Positions 9,930 through 21,309 of a DNA stretch of 64,000 nucleotides are shown piece after piece (position 1 is the first letter of the stretch; every line of letters starts with the position of its first letter). This DNA is from Aphelocoma coerulescens. Taxonomy: Eukaryota > Chordata > Aves > Passeriformes > Corvidae. A program made the position numbers and the translations under genes. The notes below the pieces were generated by a model, which saw only the letters and a list, made by a program, of their open reading frames with translations, was not told where the DNA came from and did not search any database. The DNA lies in assembly GCF_041296385.1 (NCBI RefSeq), contig NW_027183981.1:2430001-2494000 (forward strand), given 5' to 3'.

Positions 9930-12900
9930 TCAGTACAGCCGATATTGCTCCACCTTTACCCTCCACACTGGCAGCTGAGAAGCTCAATTTAGTATGTTTG
10001 GAGTTTGTTAACTCCATGATTGACTATGATGCGGGAATCCAACCAGGTGGAAATTGGGAGGGGTTTGCCAAGTACCCTGAGGCATATGAAGCCTTACCAA
10101 CTAGGTCCACCTGGGATGGAGAAACTGAGTGCTTGCTTAAAGATCACAGAGACAAGGATGAGCCTGACACATCTGCAGCTCTCCCTGGGACAAGCTTGGG
10201 CATGATACCAACTGATACACTTGTGGTATCTGCTCCTGACAAAAATCCATCCTGTCCATCCTGTGATACCCAATTCAATTGGATGCTGGGCCTGATTGAC
10301 CATCTAAAGAGAACCCACAGGAAAAGAAAGATCATCTTTAAGTGTCTCAAATGTGGTAAGGAAAATTTAAAACACCACAGTATCTCCTGCCACTTCCCAC
10401 AGTGCAAAGGAAATGTGGAAGTGGTCCCAAAGGGTGATTGGATCTTTGAAGTATGCCAGAGGGCTTTCTCCACCAAGATTGGCTTGGGACAGCACAAGAG
10501 GCTGGCGCATCCTCTTGTAAGGAACCTGCAACAAATTGCTGCCCCCCATCCAAAGGAAACATCGGTTAGAGGAGCCCACCAATAGGTGTGGATTGAGGAG
10601 GAAGAGGCTCTTCTGAGACAATTAGTGATAAAGTATGATGGTAACATCAATAACTTAACCGCAGAGCATATTCCATCTAAAATGGCAAAGCATGTATGTG
10701 ATAAAAGATGTCTTCTAAAAGTTCCCTCTAAAACTGTTCAACCTGATATAGATGGCTAATGATCCTAATGTGGGGAGAGGAGAACATGCCCCATCTGCCA
10801 AATAGCTGACAGAGGGACTGCTATAGCTCCATTATTCATGGGCCTTGAATCCTTCCCTTCACAGAAAGAAGCAGGTAACACCGCTTGTACGGCCCTAATT
10901 ATTGAAAAAGAAGTGGAAAAGAATATCAAAGAGATTAGGAAGAACTCTGATTCGGGGCCACACAGGATTACGTTGGGCTGTCTTATCAAAATGCATCCCA
11001 GGTACTCCCTGTTGATGGAGATCTTCAATTTACAGCTCATAACCAGAACTATTCCTGCTGCCCTGAGTGAATGCCGGTCAGTCTTGATCCCCAAGTCTAC
11101 CAAGGTGGATAGGCTTAATGACATCAATAACTGGAGGCCTATCACCATTGCTTCCACGGTGTTTAGGTTATTCTTCAGGATTTTAATGGCAAGATTGACC
11201 AAAGCGTGTCCCATAAACCTGAGACAAAGGGGATTTATACATGCAACAGGATGTTCTGAGAATCTGAACTTGATACAACTTACTGTCAAACATGCAAAAA
11301 AGGAGCACAAAGAGTTTGGGATTGTTTTCGTGGACATTGCGAAAGCTTTTGACACCATATGTCATCAGCATATTACCATGAGTCTGATGCAGAGAGGGGC
11401 TGACCCCCACATTAAACACCTTGTTGGCAAAATGTACAAGAGTATCTTTATGTACATCGACACCAAAAAGGAAAAGACAAATCCTTTTAAGTGTCAAACA
11501 GGGTGATCCAATGTCACCCTTACTATTCAACCTGGTGCTTGGCCCTCTATTATGTAAATTGGAGAATCTTGGTGAAAGCAACTGTCAAGGAAGTTTCAAA
11601 GTTACTGCCATGGCCTTCGTTGATGATTTAGTGTTACTGAGTGACCCCTGGGAAGGTATGTGTACGAACATTAAGATCCTAGAGACGATTTGCCATCTAA
11701 CTGGTCTCAAGACACAGGAGGGGAAGTGTCATGGCTTTTACATCAAGCCAACTAAAGACTCTTCTTATACCATCAATGACTGTCCAGTGTGGATGATAAA
11801 TGGCACCCCCCTTAATATGATCGACCCTGCTCACTCTGAGAAATATCTCGGTTTACAGATTGATCCCTGAACTGGCATAGCAGATACAGGTTTATGCGAA
11901 AAACCAGAAATTAGCTTTGTCGGATTGCTGACGCACTACTAAAGCCTCTTCAGAAAATCAATACACTGAAAACTTATAGTATCCAGAGATTGGTACACCT
12001 TGCCCACCACACCAAAGTAAAAGTTGGGCTCCTCAAATCCCCTGACTTGTTAATTCAATCTTTTGTCAAGGAATAGCTTCATCTTCCACCAAACATCTGT
12101 GATGCTATCTTGTACTCGGATTGTAAAGATGGTGGTCTGGGTTTCTTCACGTTGGTGGCGCTTCTTCCAAGTATACAAGCACGGAGATTATATAGACTGA
12201 CCCAGTCTCTGGATGAGGTTTTGACAATGTTCCTAAGAGGGGAACACCTGGAATTGATGTATGAGAAACTGTGCATACGAGCTGGGGGTGATAAAGAGAA
12301 TATCCCACCAATCTGGGAGCCTATTCCATTACCAGAAGGTATCCTTGCTGAGGGTGAAGATGCATCTGAACAGGAGGTTGCCGTTCCAAAGATCCACAGC
12401 CCAAGACCTTGTAACTGACAGAAACATGAATACAGTAAGTGGAAGTAACTGCTATTCCAAGGCCACGGTATTGAGAACTTTGAAAATGATAGTATCAGAA
12501 ATTGGTGGATAGCAAGGTACAGAGGAATACCTCACAGGAAATTGATAACTGCGCTACAACTGAGAGCCAACGCCTACCCCATTTGAGGGTTCCTGGCCAG
12601 GGGTAGGCAAAATGAATGTGTGAAAACCTGTAGACATTGTGGCACTGGTAATGAAACACCAGCTGATATTATCGGGAATTGTCCAATACCTCAAGAGGTC
12701 AGGATTAAAAGACACAATTCCATCTGTGAGATGCTTAGCTGCGAGGCTAAAAAGAAGAATTGGACTGTATTCCACGAGCAGCGTATCAGAGACAAGAACA
12801 ACAAGTTATACAAGCCAGATCTGATCTTTTTTAAAGGAAAGGCATTCGTGCTGGACATGACAGTCAGATACCAGCACTCCAACTCATCCTTGTAAGATGC

Positions 12901-13182
12901 TGCCAATGAGTGGTCAAGAAATATTAGCAACTTCATAGACAAGTTCAAGATCTTAAAAATGCAGCAGCAGACATTGAATTCATGGGCTTTCCTGTAGGAG
13001 CACAAGGAAAGTGGTACAAGAAAAACTCTGAGTTGCTACTGGCCCTAGGCTTCTCTAAGAAGAGGCAAGAGAAGACTGCCCGGGCCCTGGCATCCACAGA
13101 GCTCCTCTCTTCCGTTGATATCGTTCATATCTTTGCAAGCAAAGCTCAATCGTTTCTGTGGATGGAAAATAAATACGGCTGA
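9930..13182 (+). pseudogene. R2 ORF remnant, copy D
   Basis: Frame 9998-10585 holds the first C2H2 finger (CPSCDTQFNW...), the second (CLKCGKEN...) and a third finger whose first Cys is Phe (WIFEVCQRAF). It is stopped by TAG at 10583-10585 at the start of the Myb domain. The RT runs 10838-11506, with a frameshift just before GVKQGD, and continues at 11500-11870. Motif C is AFVDDLVLLS, so the catalytic Asp pair is kept. More stops follow at 11868, 12416 and 12895. The CCHC knuckle (CRHCGTGNE...GNCP) is intact. Confidence 0.86.
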
Positions 13183-13340
13183 ATGGCATTGCTGGACAGT
13201 GGGTAGGACACATGAGAACAGTACAATTCTGCCAATCGTCCTGTGTCGCCCACTGCCCGTATTTGGGATAAATGTAACAATTTGGACCAGGTGGATGGGC
13301 CACCTATACTGAACCCAGAAAAGAAACATATAATCATAGA

Positions 13341-13801
13341 TGTGAAAGGAATGAGAGGGATTTATCTCTACAAACAAACTGTGGGTCTGCTGGTGGATAA
13401 AGCCAGATACTGAGAAAGAAGCAATGGGAGGAACCATAAATTCCATAGGAATTCCACTGATTGACACAAACTATTACTTACCCAAGGCTGTGCTTAATCC
13501 CTGCATTTAGAGAAAAAGAACAGAGACACAAGGAAAAGAAAAGGGGGGGTATACATTAGAATAGGGTCTGTATTAGGTGATTCAGGAAGTCTGTGCCTCT
13601 CAAGTACCTCAGCCAATGGGGAAAGAGAGAGGGAAATGCGGCTGGGAAATTAGGATAAAAAGGAGGCGGCATCCTCTAACAATATGAGAGACCCATGGGA
13701 AATGCCCATGACCTCTCCCTTTATTCAAATAAAGTAATGGAACTCCTCTATCTCCTTTTTGGACATAAACCTCTGGTGTTTGTGGATTAATTTTCCTGAC
13801 A
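13341..13801 (+). mobile_element. Solo LTR of an endogenous retrovirus, inserted in the R2 array
   Basis: The segment starts TGTGAAAGGA and ends CCTGACA, with a poly-A signal AATAAA near 13725. It aligns along its length with the LTRs at 41398 and 55763: shared blocks include TGAAAGGAAT, AGTACCTCAG, GGAAATTAGGAT, AAAAAGGAGGC and a CCTTTATTC...AATAA block. No internal retroviral sequence is present. It interrupts the 3' tail of R2 copy D. I could not define a clean target-site duplication. Confidence 0.72.
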
Positions 13802-13813
13802 TATGTTTAGTAA

Positions 13814-14575
13814 GGAACCATGAAGGTGTTCCTGGAGAAAGATCAAATGGAACAAGCATATAAGAAACTGTGGATTCAAGATGGAGGAGACAGAGAAAAG
13901 ATACTGTCAATTTGGGAGACCAAAACAGTGACTGAACCAATTGGCTCGTATAGTGCAGACATACTGGAAGCACCGTCTTTAAAAAGCAAATTTCCTAAAC
14001 CATGCAATTGGCAAAAAAATTGAATTCAATAAATGGACTAAGTTATTGTCCCAGGACTGCGGAATCACAAATTTTGAAGGAGACATAATTAGCAATCATT
14101 GGCTGCAAAATAATAGAGGCATACCTCACAGGAAGCTCCTTTCAGCATTACAACTGAGAGAGAATGTCTACCCCACGAGAGAATTTTTAGCCAGGGGTAG
14201 ACAGGACCAATACCTCAAGGCATGCAGACACTGCAAGGCGGACAATGAAACTTGCACCCACATCATTGGCAACTGCCCAGTTACACAGGATGCTAGGATT
14301 AAGAGGCACAGTTACATCGGCGAGCTGCTGTCTAAAGAGGCGAAGAAGAAGGAGGGGGTAGTGTTTCAGGAACCGCATATAAGCGATAACAACAGTTATA
14401 TAAACCTAATCTGGTACTGGCGAAGGTCACCCAGGCATTTGTCGTGGATGTGACAGTGCAGCAGGAATCAGCCAAAGCATCGCCAGAAGAAGCCACTACT
14501 GAGCAAGTGAACAAGTACAAACACCTGGAGAAAGAGGTATGAGAACTTACCAATGAAAAGGACGTTGCGTATGAG
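13814..14575 (+). mobile_element. R2 retrotransposon, copy E (internal 3' fragment)
   Basis: The fragment begins in the region just after the RT (KVFLEKDQMEQAYKKLW) and runs through an intact CCHC knuckle (CRHCKADNE...GNCP) into the RLE. The RLE is frameshifted near 14400. The fragment stops before the conserved C-terminal RALASRALF segment and 3' UTR, and is joined directly to the 5' end of copy F at about 14575. Sequence is closest to copy F, so E and F form a second, older lineage compared with A and B. Confidence 0.8.
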
Positions 14576-14589
14576 GGCTTAGCTACAAA

Positions 14590-14666
14590 CTGGGCATCGC
14601 TGCAGAGGTCGCACCTCCTTGTGGTCCCACTGAATACGCTGCTGAATACGCTGACCTCTGCCCCAG
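14590..14666 (+). ncRNA. HDV-like ribozyme fold (copy F, degenerate)
   Basis: P2 is GCAGAGGTC (14602-14610) with GACCTCTGC (14653-14661), and the P3 region contains CACCTCCTTGTGG. The P4 region carries a 12-base direct repeat (TGAATACGCTGC), so the hairpin is rearranged. Confidence 0.45.
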
Positions 14667-15089
14667 CAAGTTATTGTTGGAATCGCCAGCCAACAACAGC
14701 CCCAAAATCGGTGAAACAAATTTAAGGTAAGAGCTGTGGAGCTTTTTACCCAAACCCTAGCCCATGGGTTTGTGCTGGCCAAAGAACAGCAAGTGGTTGG
14801 GGCTCCACCACCAATCTAATACTTCCTCTCCTTAATTTGCTACAAACTAAAATTCCGGATCCGTAAAATGGGGCCATTGATATGCTTATTCCAGGTATTG
14901 ACCAGCACCCAGACCAGCCCTTCTGACTGGGTAGACTGGGGCCTAGCAATTTAAAACTGGACCACTTGTCTAACACTGAAGGAGACCTGTTGTCTGCAAA
15001 TTTACCATCTGACCCCAAGATTTGGTGGAAAATGAAAACAAACTGGTGTTGTTGGAGTTTTATAACTAGGGAGTGTCTGAAACTAATGA

Positions 15090-18000
15090 ATGTGTTCATT
15101 TTTCCACAAGTTGGGAGGGTTTGAACAGGCTGCCGGAGGTGTACAAATGTCTTACACCTCATCTGAGTGCGGGAGAAGACAGCTGTCTCCTGTAGACTAT
15201 GAGTTGTTTGTACTTAACCATGGGGAAAAAAGTGGCGAGGAAAAGACAGAAAGCACATCAGAAACATCACCTCCCGAGCCAGAGAACAACACGCCGGCAA
15301 AATCCCCACCCGTGCCAGGGAACAGCGTGAATCGGACGCCGGAGGACGTTCCAACAGTGACGATTCCCGACAAAAATCCACCATGTCCATGCTGTGGAAC
15401 CTGGGTGGACCGTGTGTTGGGCTTAATTAAACACCTGAAAAGAGCCCACAGGAGAAGGAGGATTCGGTTTCAATGTGCTACATGCGGGAGGAAAAACAGT
15501 AACTATCAGTAACTATTGCTAGTCATTTTCCTAAATGCAGGGCAATGGCTGAAACAGCTCCAGCATGGGAGTGGGTCTCTGAGGTTTGCAGCCGTGACTT
15601 CAAAACAAAAATCGGCCTGGGACAACACAAAAGATTGGCACACCTGATTGTCAGAAATCAGGAAAGGATTGTTGCTTCCCACCCGAATGAGACCTCTGCC
15701 CGAGGAGCTCACAAAAGGTGTTGAACCAAGGAGGAAGAACATCTGCTGCTAAGGTTAGAGGCTCAGTTTTGGCAAAACAAAAACATCAATAAACTATTAG
15801 CCAAACACATTCCATCCAAGACAGCAAAGCAAATCAGTGACAAAAGGAGATTGCTGCCCGAGGAACCAGCTGTGGGCATGGGAACAGAACCTGGGATGAG
15901 TCACCATCCAGATAATGAGGAGGAACAGCTGGGGAATATCAACCAGCAGAGGGAGGGGCAGCTGCAGGCCCATTAGCAGAGAACTCTGGGTGAATGGCTT
16001 TCAGCTGGCAAACTCAACACCTTCCCACAGGCATTCAAGCAGTTACTTCATGGCCACGAGATGACATCACTGGTCAATGAGTCAGGGCAGGACTGATTCG
16101 GGATGCCTCCATAGAATAAGCCAGATAAGAACATCAACCCAAGATAAGAACAAAAGGAAGACCCAGGAAAGAAACTCAAGAAGACCTGTCAGGGAGCAAT
16201 CAAGAGAGGTAATTACCTGCACTTCCAGTGCCTGTTCCATCTAGATAGGGGGAAATTAGCCAAGATTACTCTGGATGATGTTGAATGTTTGTCCTGTGAC
16301 ATCCCACCCTGCGAAATTTATTCAGCATTTAAAGCCAGATGGGAAACACCTGGCAAGTTCAAGAGCCTTGGGAACTTCCAAATTAAAGGGAAACCTGACA
16401 ACAGTGCTTTCAGGGACTTAATTATGGCTAAAGAAATTGAGAAGAATGTGCAGGAAATTAGCAAAAATTCAGCTCCTGGTCCAGATGGGATTACCCTAAG
16501 GGACCTCAAAAAGATGGACCCCAAGTTCTCCCAGACTATGGAGATTTTCAACCTTTGGTTAACATCAGATAAAAATCCCAAACATGGTGAGGGGATGCAG
16601 GACTGTATTAATACCAAAGTCAGCCAAACTGGATTGTTTAAAGGACACTGATAACTGGAGACCATCACAATTGGCTCCATCTTGTTAAGACTCTTCTCCA
16701 GAATAATGACAGCAAGGTTGACTAAGTCATGCCCCCTCAACCCAAGGTAAAGTGGCTTTATAAGAGCAGCAGAATCCTCTGAAAATTGGAAACTCCTACG
16801 AACAATAATTCCATCTCCCAAAAGAGAATACAGACTGCTGGGTGTCGTATTCATGGGCATTGCTAAGGCTTTTGACACCGTGACCCACCAGCACATTCTA
16901 CATGATCTGCAGCACAGGGTAGCGGACCCCCATGTCACCAGACTGGTGAGCAATATGCATGAGAACATCCATACATATCATCACATTAAAACCTGTTCAG
17001 AAAATGGACTTTCCAAACAAATAGACACCATCCCTACACTAATATACTTGGCAGACCACACGGATGCAAAGCAGGGCTCCTTGAATCCCCTGACCTACAA
17101 ATTCAATCGACTGTCAAGGAATGGCTACACTTAACACCGTGCACACGTGATGCCGTCCTGTACTCCAGCGTGAAGGATGGAGGTTTGGGTATCACCAAAT
17201 TGATGGGCCTCAATCTAAGTATACAGGCCCGAAGATTACGTCGACTTGCCCAATTGTCGGATGATGCCTTAAAATCGTTCCTGAAAGAAGAATGCTCCGA
17301 TCAAATCTACAGGAAATTATGGATAACAGCTGGAGGAGATAAAGAAAAGATCCTGTCCATATGGGAGCCTAAACCTAAGACAGAACTGCTGGATGGTGCA
17401 GGTGATGACACAACATCAGAATGGGAAGTAGCTACTCTGAAAGCTCAGTATCTGTGACCATGTAACCAGAGGAAAGAGGAATTTACTAAAGGGAAACAGC
17501 TGGTATCCCAGGGCCCTAGTATTACAAACTTTGAGGAGGATAACATCAGCAATTTCTGGATCTTTAGATACAGAGGCATACCTCACAGAAAAGTAATAAC
17601 AGCATTGCAGCTGAGAGCCAATGTCTACACCACAAGAGTTCCTTCCTGGCAAGAGGAAGACAAGATCAGTGCGTCAAAAGCTGCAGGCACTGCAAGGCTG
17701 AAAATGAAACGTGCTCCCACATCATCGGAAACTGTGCAGTAACACAAAATGGCAGAATTAAAAGACACAACTACATCTGTGACATGTTGATCAACAAAGC
17801 TAAAAAGAAGGATTGGACAGTGTTTCAAGAGCCACATGTGAGGGATGACAACGGTGAAATGTACAAACCAGACCTGATCTTTGTAAGAGAAAAACAGGCA
17901 TTGGTGATGGAGGTGACAATCAAATGTGAATGCACTGAAGCATCTTTACAGGAAGCTGCAACTGGAAAAGTGAGAAAATATCAACATCTTCATGAACACA

Positions 18001-18215
18001 TTCAGGAACTCGCCAATGCAGGAGATACCAAGTTTGGGGGCTTTCCTGCTGGAGAGTGGAGAAAGTGGTTCTATGGAACAAATGAGCTCCTAGAGGCCCT
18101 GGGTCTCTCCAAAACATGGCGGGAGAAGACTGCCCGGGCCCTGGCCTCCAGAGCCCTCCTCACCTCAGCTGATATTGTTCATATCTTTGCAAGCAAGGCT
18201 GGCTCGGTTGCATAG
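15090..18215 (+). pseudogene. R2 ORF remnant, copy F (RT active site deleted)
   Basis: The N-terminal finger (CPCCGTWVDRVLGL) is open to 15512, and the Myb block is shifted near 15720. The RT N-terminal part (16289-16651) includes SAPGPDGITL. Motif A is present (FDTVTHQH, about 16870), but the sequence jumps near 16985 from the segment after motif A to the thumb (IPTLIYLADHTD). The GVKQG and FADD motifs are therefore absent. The CCHC knuckle is intact, and the RLE frame (17784-18215) is open but reads VMEVTI where other copies read VVDVTV, an Asp to Glu change at a catalytic position. Confidence 0.86.
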
Positions 18216-18422
18216 AGTTCTTATTGCTTACACTAATTTAAAAAAAAAAGTTAAAAGCCTGATGGTACATAAGGACAGTGGGAATGACACAATTCTTCCA
18301 AGGATGTAGCATTGTGTTTCACCCACTTTTGAGACTAAATTCTACTGATTTGGACCATGGTGGATGGGCCACCTATACTTAACCCAGAAAAGGAACATAT
18401 ATGAAAATAAATGCTCAGTAAA

Positions 18423-18715
18423 TAGCCAAATGCCTCATCATCTAATCAGTGATGTGAATGAATGGATCAATGAGATTCCCACTGTCCCTACTTACTATCC
18501 AGAGAAACCACAGCCAACGGAACAGGCTTGGCAGAAGCAACACGGAAAGAAGACCCTGTTGAGCTTGACTCTGCTCTGGTGCTCCGACGAGACACGAGAG
18601 GTGTGGAATACGTGGGAGGCGTGGTGCACACTTGGCAGTGTTGGGTGACCCGCCCACTGGTGTCCCGGCCAGCGGTGAAATACCACTACTCTGATTGTTC
18701 TGGTGAGCACACCTG
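18423..18715 (+). pseudogene. 28S rRNA gene fragment (decayed), 3' flank of the R2 site
   Basis: The sequence starts TAGCCAAATGCC and follows the vertebrate 28S rRNA downstream of the R2 site: ATTCCCACTGTCCCTAC, AAGAAGACCCTGTTGAGC and GGTGAAATACCACTACTC are all recognisable in order. It carries many CpG to TpG/CpA type changes (for example CATCATCTAATCAGTGATG), so it has not been kept homogeneous with active rDNA. Homology fades after about 18715. No 28S sequence upstream of the R2 site was seen in the window. Confidence 0.9.
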
Positions 18716-18995
18716 GCCTCCCGGGTAGAGGAGGGAAGGCTCCCCATGCCCCATGCTGGCAGCAGGCAGACCGTGTCTGAGACCCCAGTGGAGAGACCCG
18801 GCCTTCCGTGACCACACTTGGCATGCTGGGGACACGGGGTACACCTGGTCCCCTGTTCCAGTGGGGAGATGTGGCATCTCATCCCAGTGGAGGGCAGACC
18901 TGCTTCCTGTGACCAGACTTGGCCAGTGGGAGACATGAGTGTTTCCCAGGCCTGGGTACCGCTGTGGTCCCTGCTGACTCAGTGCCTGAGCAGGT
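18716..18995. repeat. Short degenerate GC-rich tandem repeat
   Basis: Two to three imperfect copies of a ~65-75-bp unit containing CCAGTGG.GAGA, GACC.GACTTGGC and GGCAGACC. No coding feature is seen. It separates the 28S fragment from the next minisatellite. Confidence 0.45.
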
Positions 18996-18999
18996 CCCA

Positions 19000-20140
19000 G
19001 TGAGCCCTAGCACATGTTCCTCCCCCCACCCTTACCTCCCTGAACCACCAGCCCATGGTGACATCAGAGTTCTCTCCAGCCTGCTCAAAAGTAGAGAGAT
19101 CACAGACAGGCATCCACGCTGACATCTCAAGTCTCTCTGGGCTGCTAAAGAGCAGTGAGGTCACATGAGGTCACAGGGCCTCCATGGTGACATGCCAGGG
19201 CTCTTAAATCTTCCACAGACTTGAGAGGTCACGATCAGTCACAGTGGCTGCATGGTGAGAACACTACGGTCTCTATGTGCTCAGGAGCCCATTTGGCACA
19301 GGCACTCACTGAGGTTCTGTGGTGACATCCCAGTGGTCTCTATGCTCCTAAAGAACACTGAGGTCACAGGCAATCCCAGGGGTTCCATGGCGACATCCCA
19401 GGAGTCTCCCATCTGCCAAACTACACTGACTTCACACGCTGTCACAGGGTCTCAATGGCAACATAACAGGTGTCTCCAGGCTGCTGAGCAGCCGTGATGT
19501 CACAGGCTCTCACAGGGGTTCCACAGTGACATCCTAGGTGTCTCCATGCTGCTGAAAAGCTGTAATGTCACAGGCACTCACAGCGGCTCTACGGTGACAT
19601 TCTGAGGGTGTCAAAGGCTGCAAAAGAACCATCAGGTCACACGCTGTTACAGGGACTCCATAGGGACATCCCCCCAGGTGTCTCCAGGCTGCTAAAAAGG
19701 TTCTTCCTCACAGACACCCAGAAGTGTTCCATTGTGACATCCCAGTGCTCCTAAAGAACACTGAGGTCACAGGCAATGACAGCAGCTTTGTACTGACATC
19801 CCCCGTGTCTCTAGGCTGCTAAAGAGCTCTGATGTCAGCGGCAGTGACAACGGCTCCATGGGGACATGCCAGGTTTCTCTAAACTGCTGAAGAGCAGTCA
19901 GGTCAAAGGCCCTCCCCAAGGCGTCCATCCTCACATTCCAAAGGGAGCCAGGTTTTTAAAGAGCCCTGAGCTCACCTGCACTCACACGGCTTCCATGGTG
20001 ACATCGCAGGGCTCTCTGGGCCTTCTAAGGAGCCCTGACAGTGACAGACGCTCCACGGTCACATCCTAGAAGATTCTGGGCTGCTAAAGACAGGTCAGGA
20101 GCAGTCACGGGCACTCCATGGTGACATCCCAAGGCTCTTT
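19000..20140 (-). repeat. ~68-bp minisatellite array, reversed orientation
   Basis: About 16 imperfect units. GCTGCTAAAGAGC-type motifs recur every 67-69 bases (for example 19480, 19549, 19616), separated by GTGACATCC, CAC-AGGC and CTCCATGGTGACAT blocks. Read on the minus strand the unit is the same as in the arrays at 21.3, 22.7, 24.1, 53.7 and 55.2 kb (CTCTTTAGCAGC ... GGGATGTCC ... GTGCCTGTGACATC). Confidence 0.75.
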
Positions 20141-20149
20141 AATCTCCCT

Positions 20150-21300
20150 CCTCTCTCTCTCACCGCCACCACCGCCACTGCCCCTCTCCTGCGCCTCACC
20201 ACTCCGCACTGCTCCCGGGGAGAGAAGGAGGGAGTCTTTAGGAGCCGCCGGAGTTCCTGCCCCCCGCCCCGCCCCCGGACAGGCAGCAGCGGGAGCTCTC
20301 TAAGCCCGGGGCCCGGGTCTCTAAACCCGCCGTGCCCCTGCCCCGCCTCCCGCCTTCATTTCTGCATCGCTCCCTCGCCCCGCTGCGCTCCTGCTCGCCC
20401 CCGCCGCGGGATGAAGAAGAAGCGCGGGACCGCGGGAAAAACGCCGTAAAACCAAGACTCCAAGCGACCCAGCCAGAAATCTTTTCGCAAAGAGACGCCG
20501 CGCAGCCCCCCGCCACCACCCGCAGCCCGTGCCCAGCCTCACCCGTGCCCGGCTCCCCCTGCTCGCCCAACGCGCCCGCTGCCCCCGCGCAGCCTCCTCC
20601 TCTCCCGGCCGCCGCCGCCGCCGGCCGCGCCTGGGACCCTGGGCGGCGGCGGGAAAAGCCTTTCCCGTGCTGCTCCGCGCCACCGCCGAGCCGGTGAGGG
20701 CGGGGCGGCCTGGGCCGCGCGCGGGCCCTGCAAGGCGGCGCGGGGAGCGAGGGGAAAACAGAAGGAAGGAAAGAAATGCAGAAGAAAAAGCCGCCTGGGC
20801 TGGTGCAAAAGGGAAACAACCAACTACCACGCTCCCCTCTAACACCCCTCCCCATACCCGCACCTCCGCCTCCCGCGCCGAAAAATAAACCACCCCGCAA
20901 CAGACACACAAAATTACCTCCTCTCACCTCGCGCAACCAAAGCCGAAAGCCGGCCAAGGGCGCCCGGCCCTGCGCTCTCGCGGCGGGCGGGGGAACTCGC
21001 GCCGGGGCCGGCGGCTTGGGGCCGGGCTCGGCCGCCCCGACGCGATCCCCGCCGGCCGGGCTGTGTGTGGGGGCTGTGTGGGCTCTGGGGCAGCGGGGCC
21101 GTGGCGGCGCAGGCGGAGCGAAGGGAGGCGGCTCGCCGGGAGCGCGGCGGGGCTGCTGTGGGTGCAACAGAAAACAAACCTTGGGGAAAAAAAAGTGTTC
21201 TGGTAGGGCCTGATGGTGAAAAATGAAGGAGTAGGATTTAGGGGACTGGTACCCCTCCGGGGCAGAGGAGCCCTCGAGCGTCCTGCCCGAGCCGGCTGCT
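20150..21300. promoter_or_regulatory. CpG island, candidate orphan promoter
   Basis: The segment is very GC-rich with dense CpG (for example GCCGCCGCCGCCGCCGG near 20610 and GCGCGGGCCC near 20717), in contrast to the CpG-poor arrays on both sides. Long ORFs exist on both strands, but they are low-complexity (Pro/Arg/Ala/Gly) and match nothing I recognise. A consensus-like donor CCGAGCCG/GTGAGG lies at about 20695 on +. No gene could be attached to it. Confidence 0.55.
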
Positions 21301-21309
21301 GCCGGTTTC

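Larger units (their letters stand above)
9545..13340 (+). mobile_element. R2 retrotransposon, copy D (full-length layout, decayed)
   Basis: A complete R2 layout from the 5' fold through the RLE and into the 3' UTR (hairpin GGTGGATGGGCCACC near 13290). Its 3' end is interrupted by a solo LTR starting at 13341; the rest of the R2 tail (TATGTTTAGTAA) is at 13802-13813. About 400 bp between the Myb domain and the RT are missing compared with copy B (junction near 10760-10835). Confidence 0.88.
14576..18422 (+). mobile_element. R2 retrotransposon, copy F, joined to 28S rRNA
   Basis: A full-length layout with a 5' ribozyme-like fold (14590-14666), zinc fingers, Myb, part of the RT, CCHC, RLE and 3' UTR. 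The 3' end AATGCTCAGTAAA stops at 18422, and 28S rRNA sequence begins at 18423 exactly at the known R2 junction (TAGCCAAATGCC). This junction identifies the family as R2 independently of the protein motifs. Confidence 0.93.

Noticed and set aside
1..18422. Bacterial retron, group II intron or diversity-generating element
   Set aside because: The RT, CCHC, RLE and 28S junction are specific for eukaryotic R2 elements.
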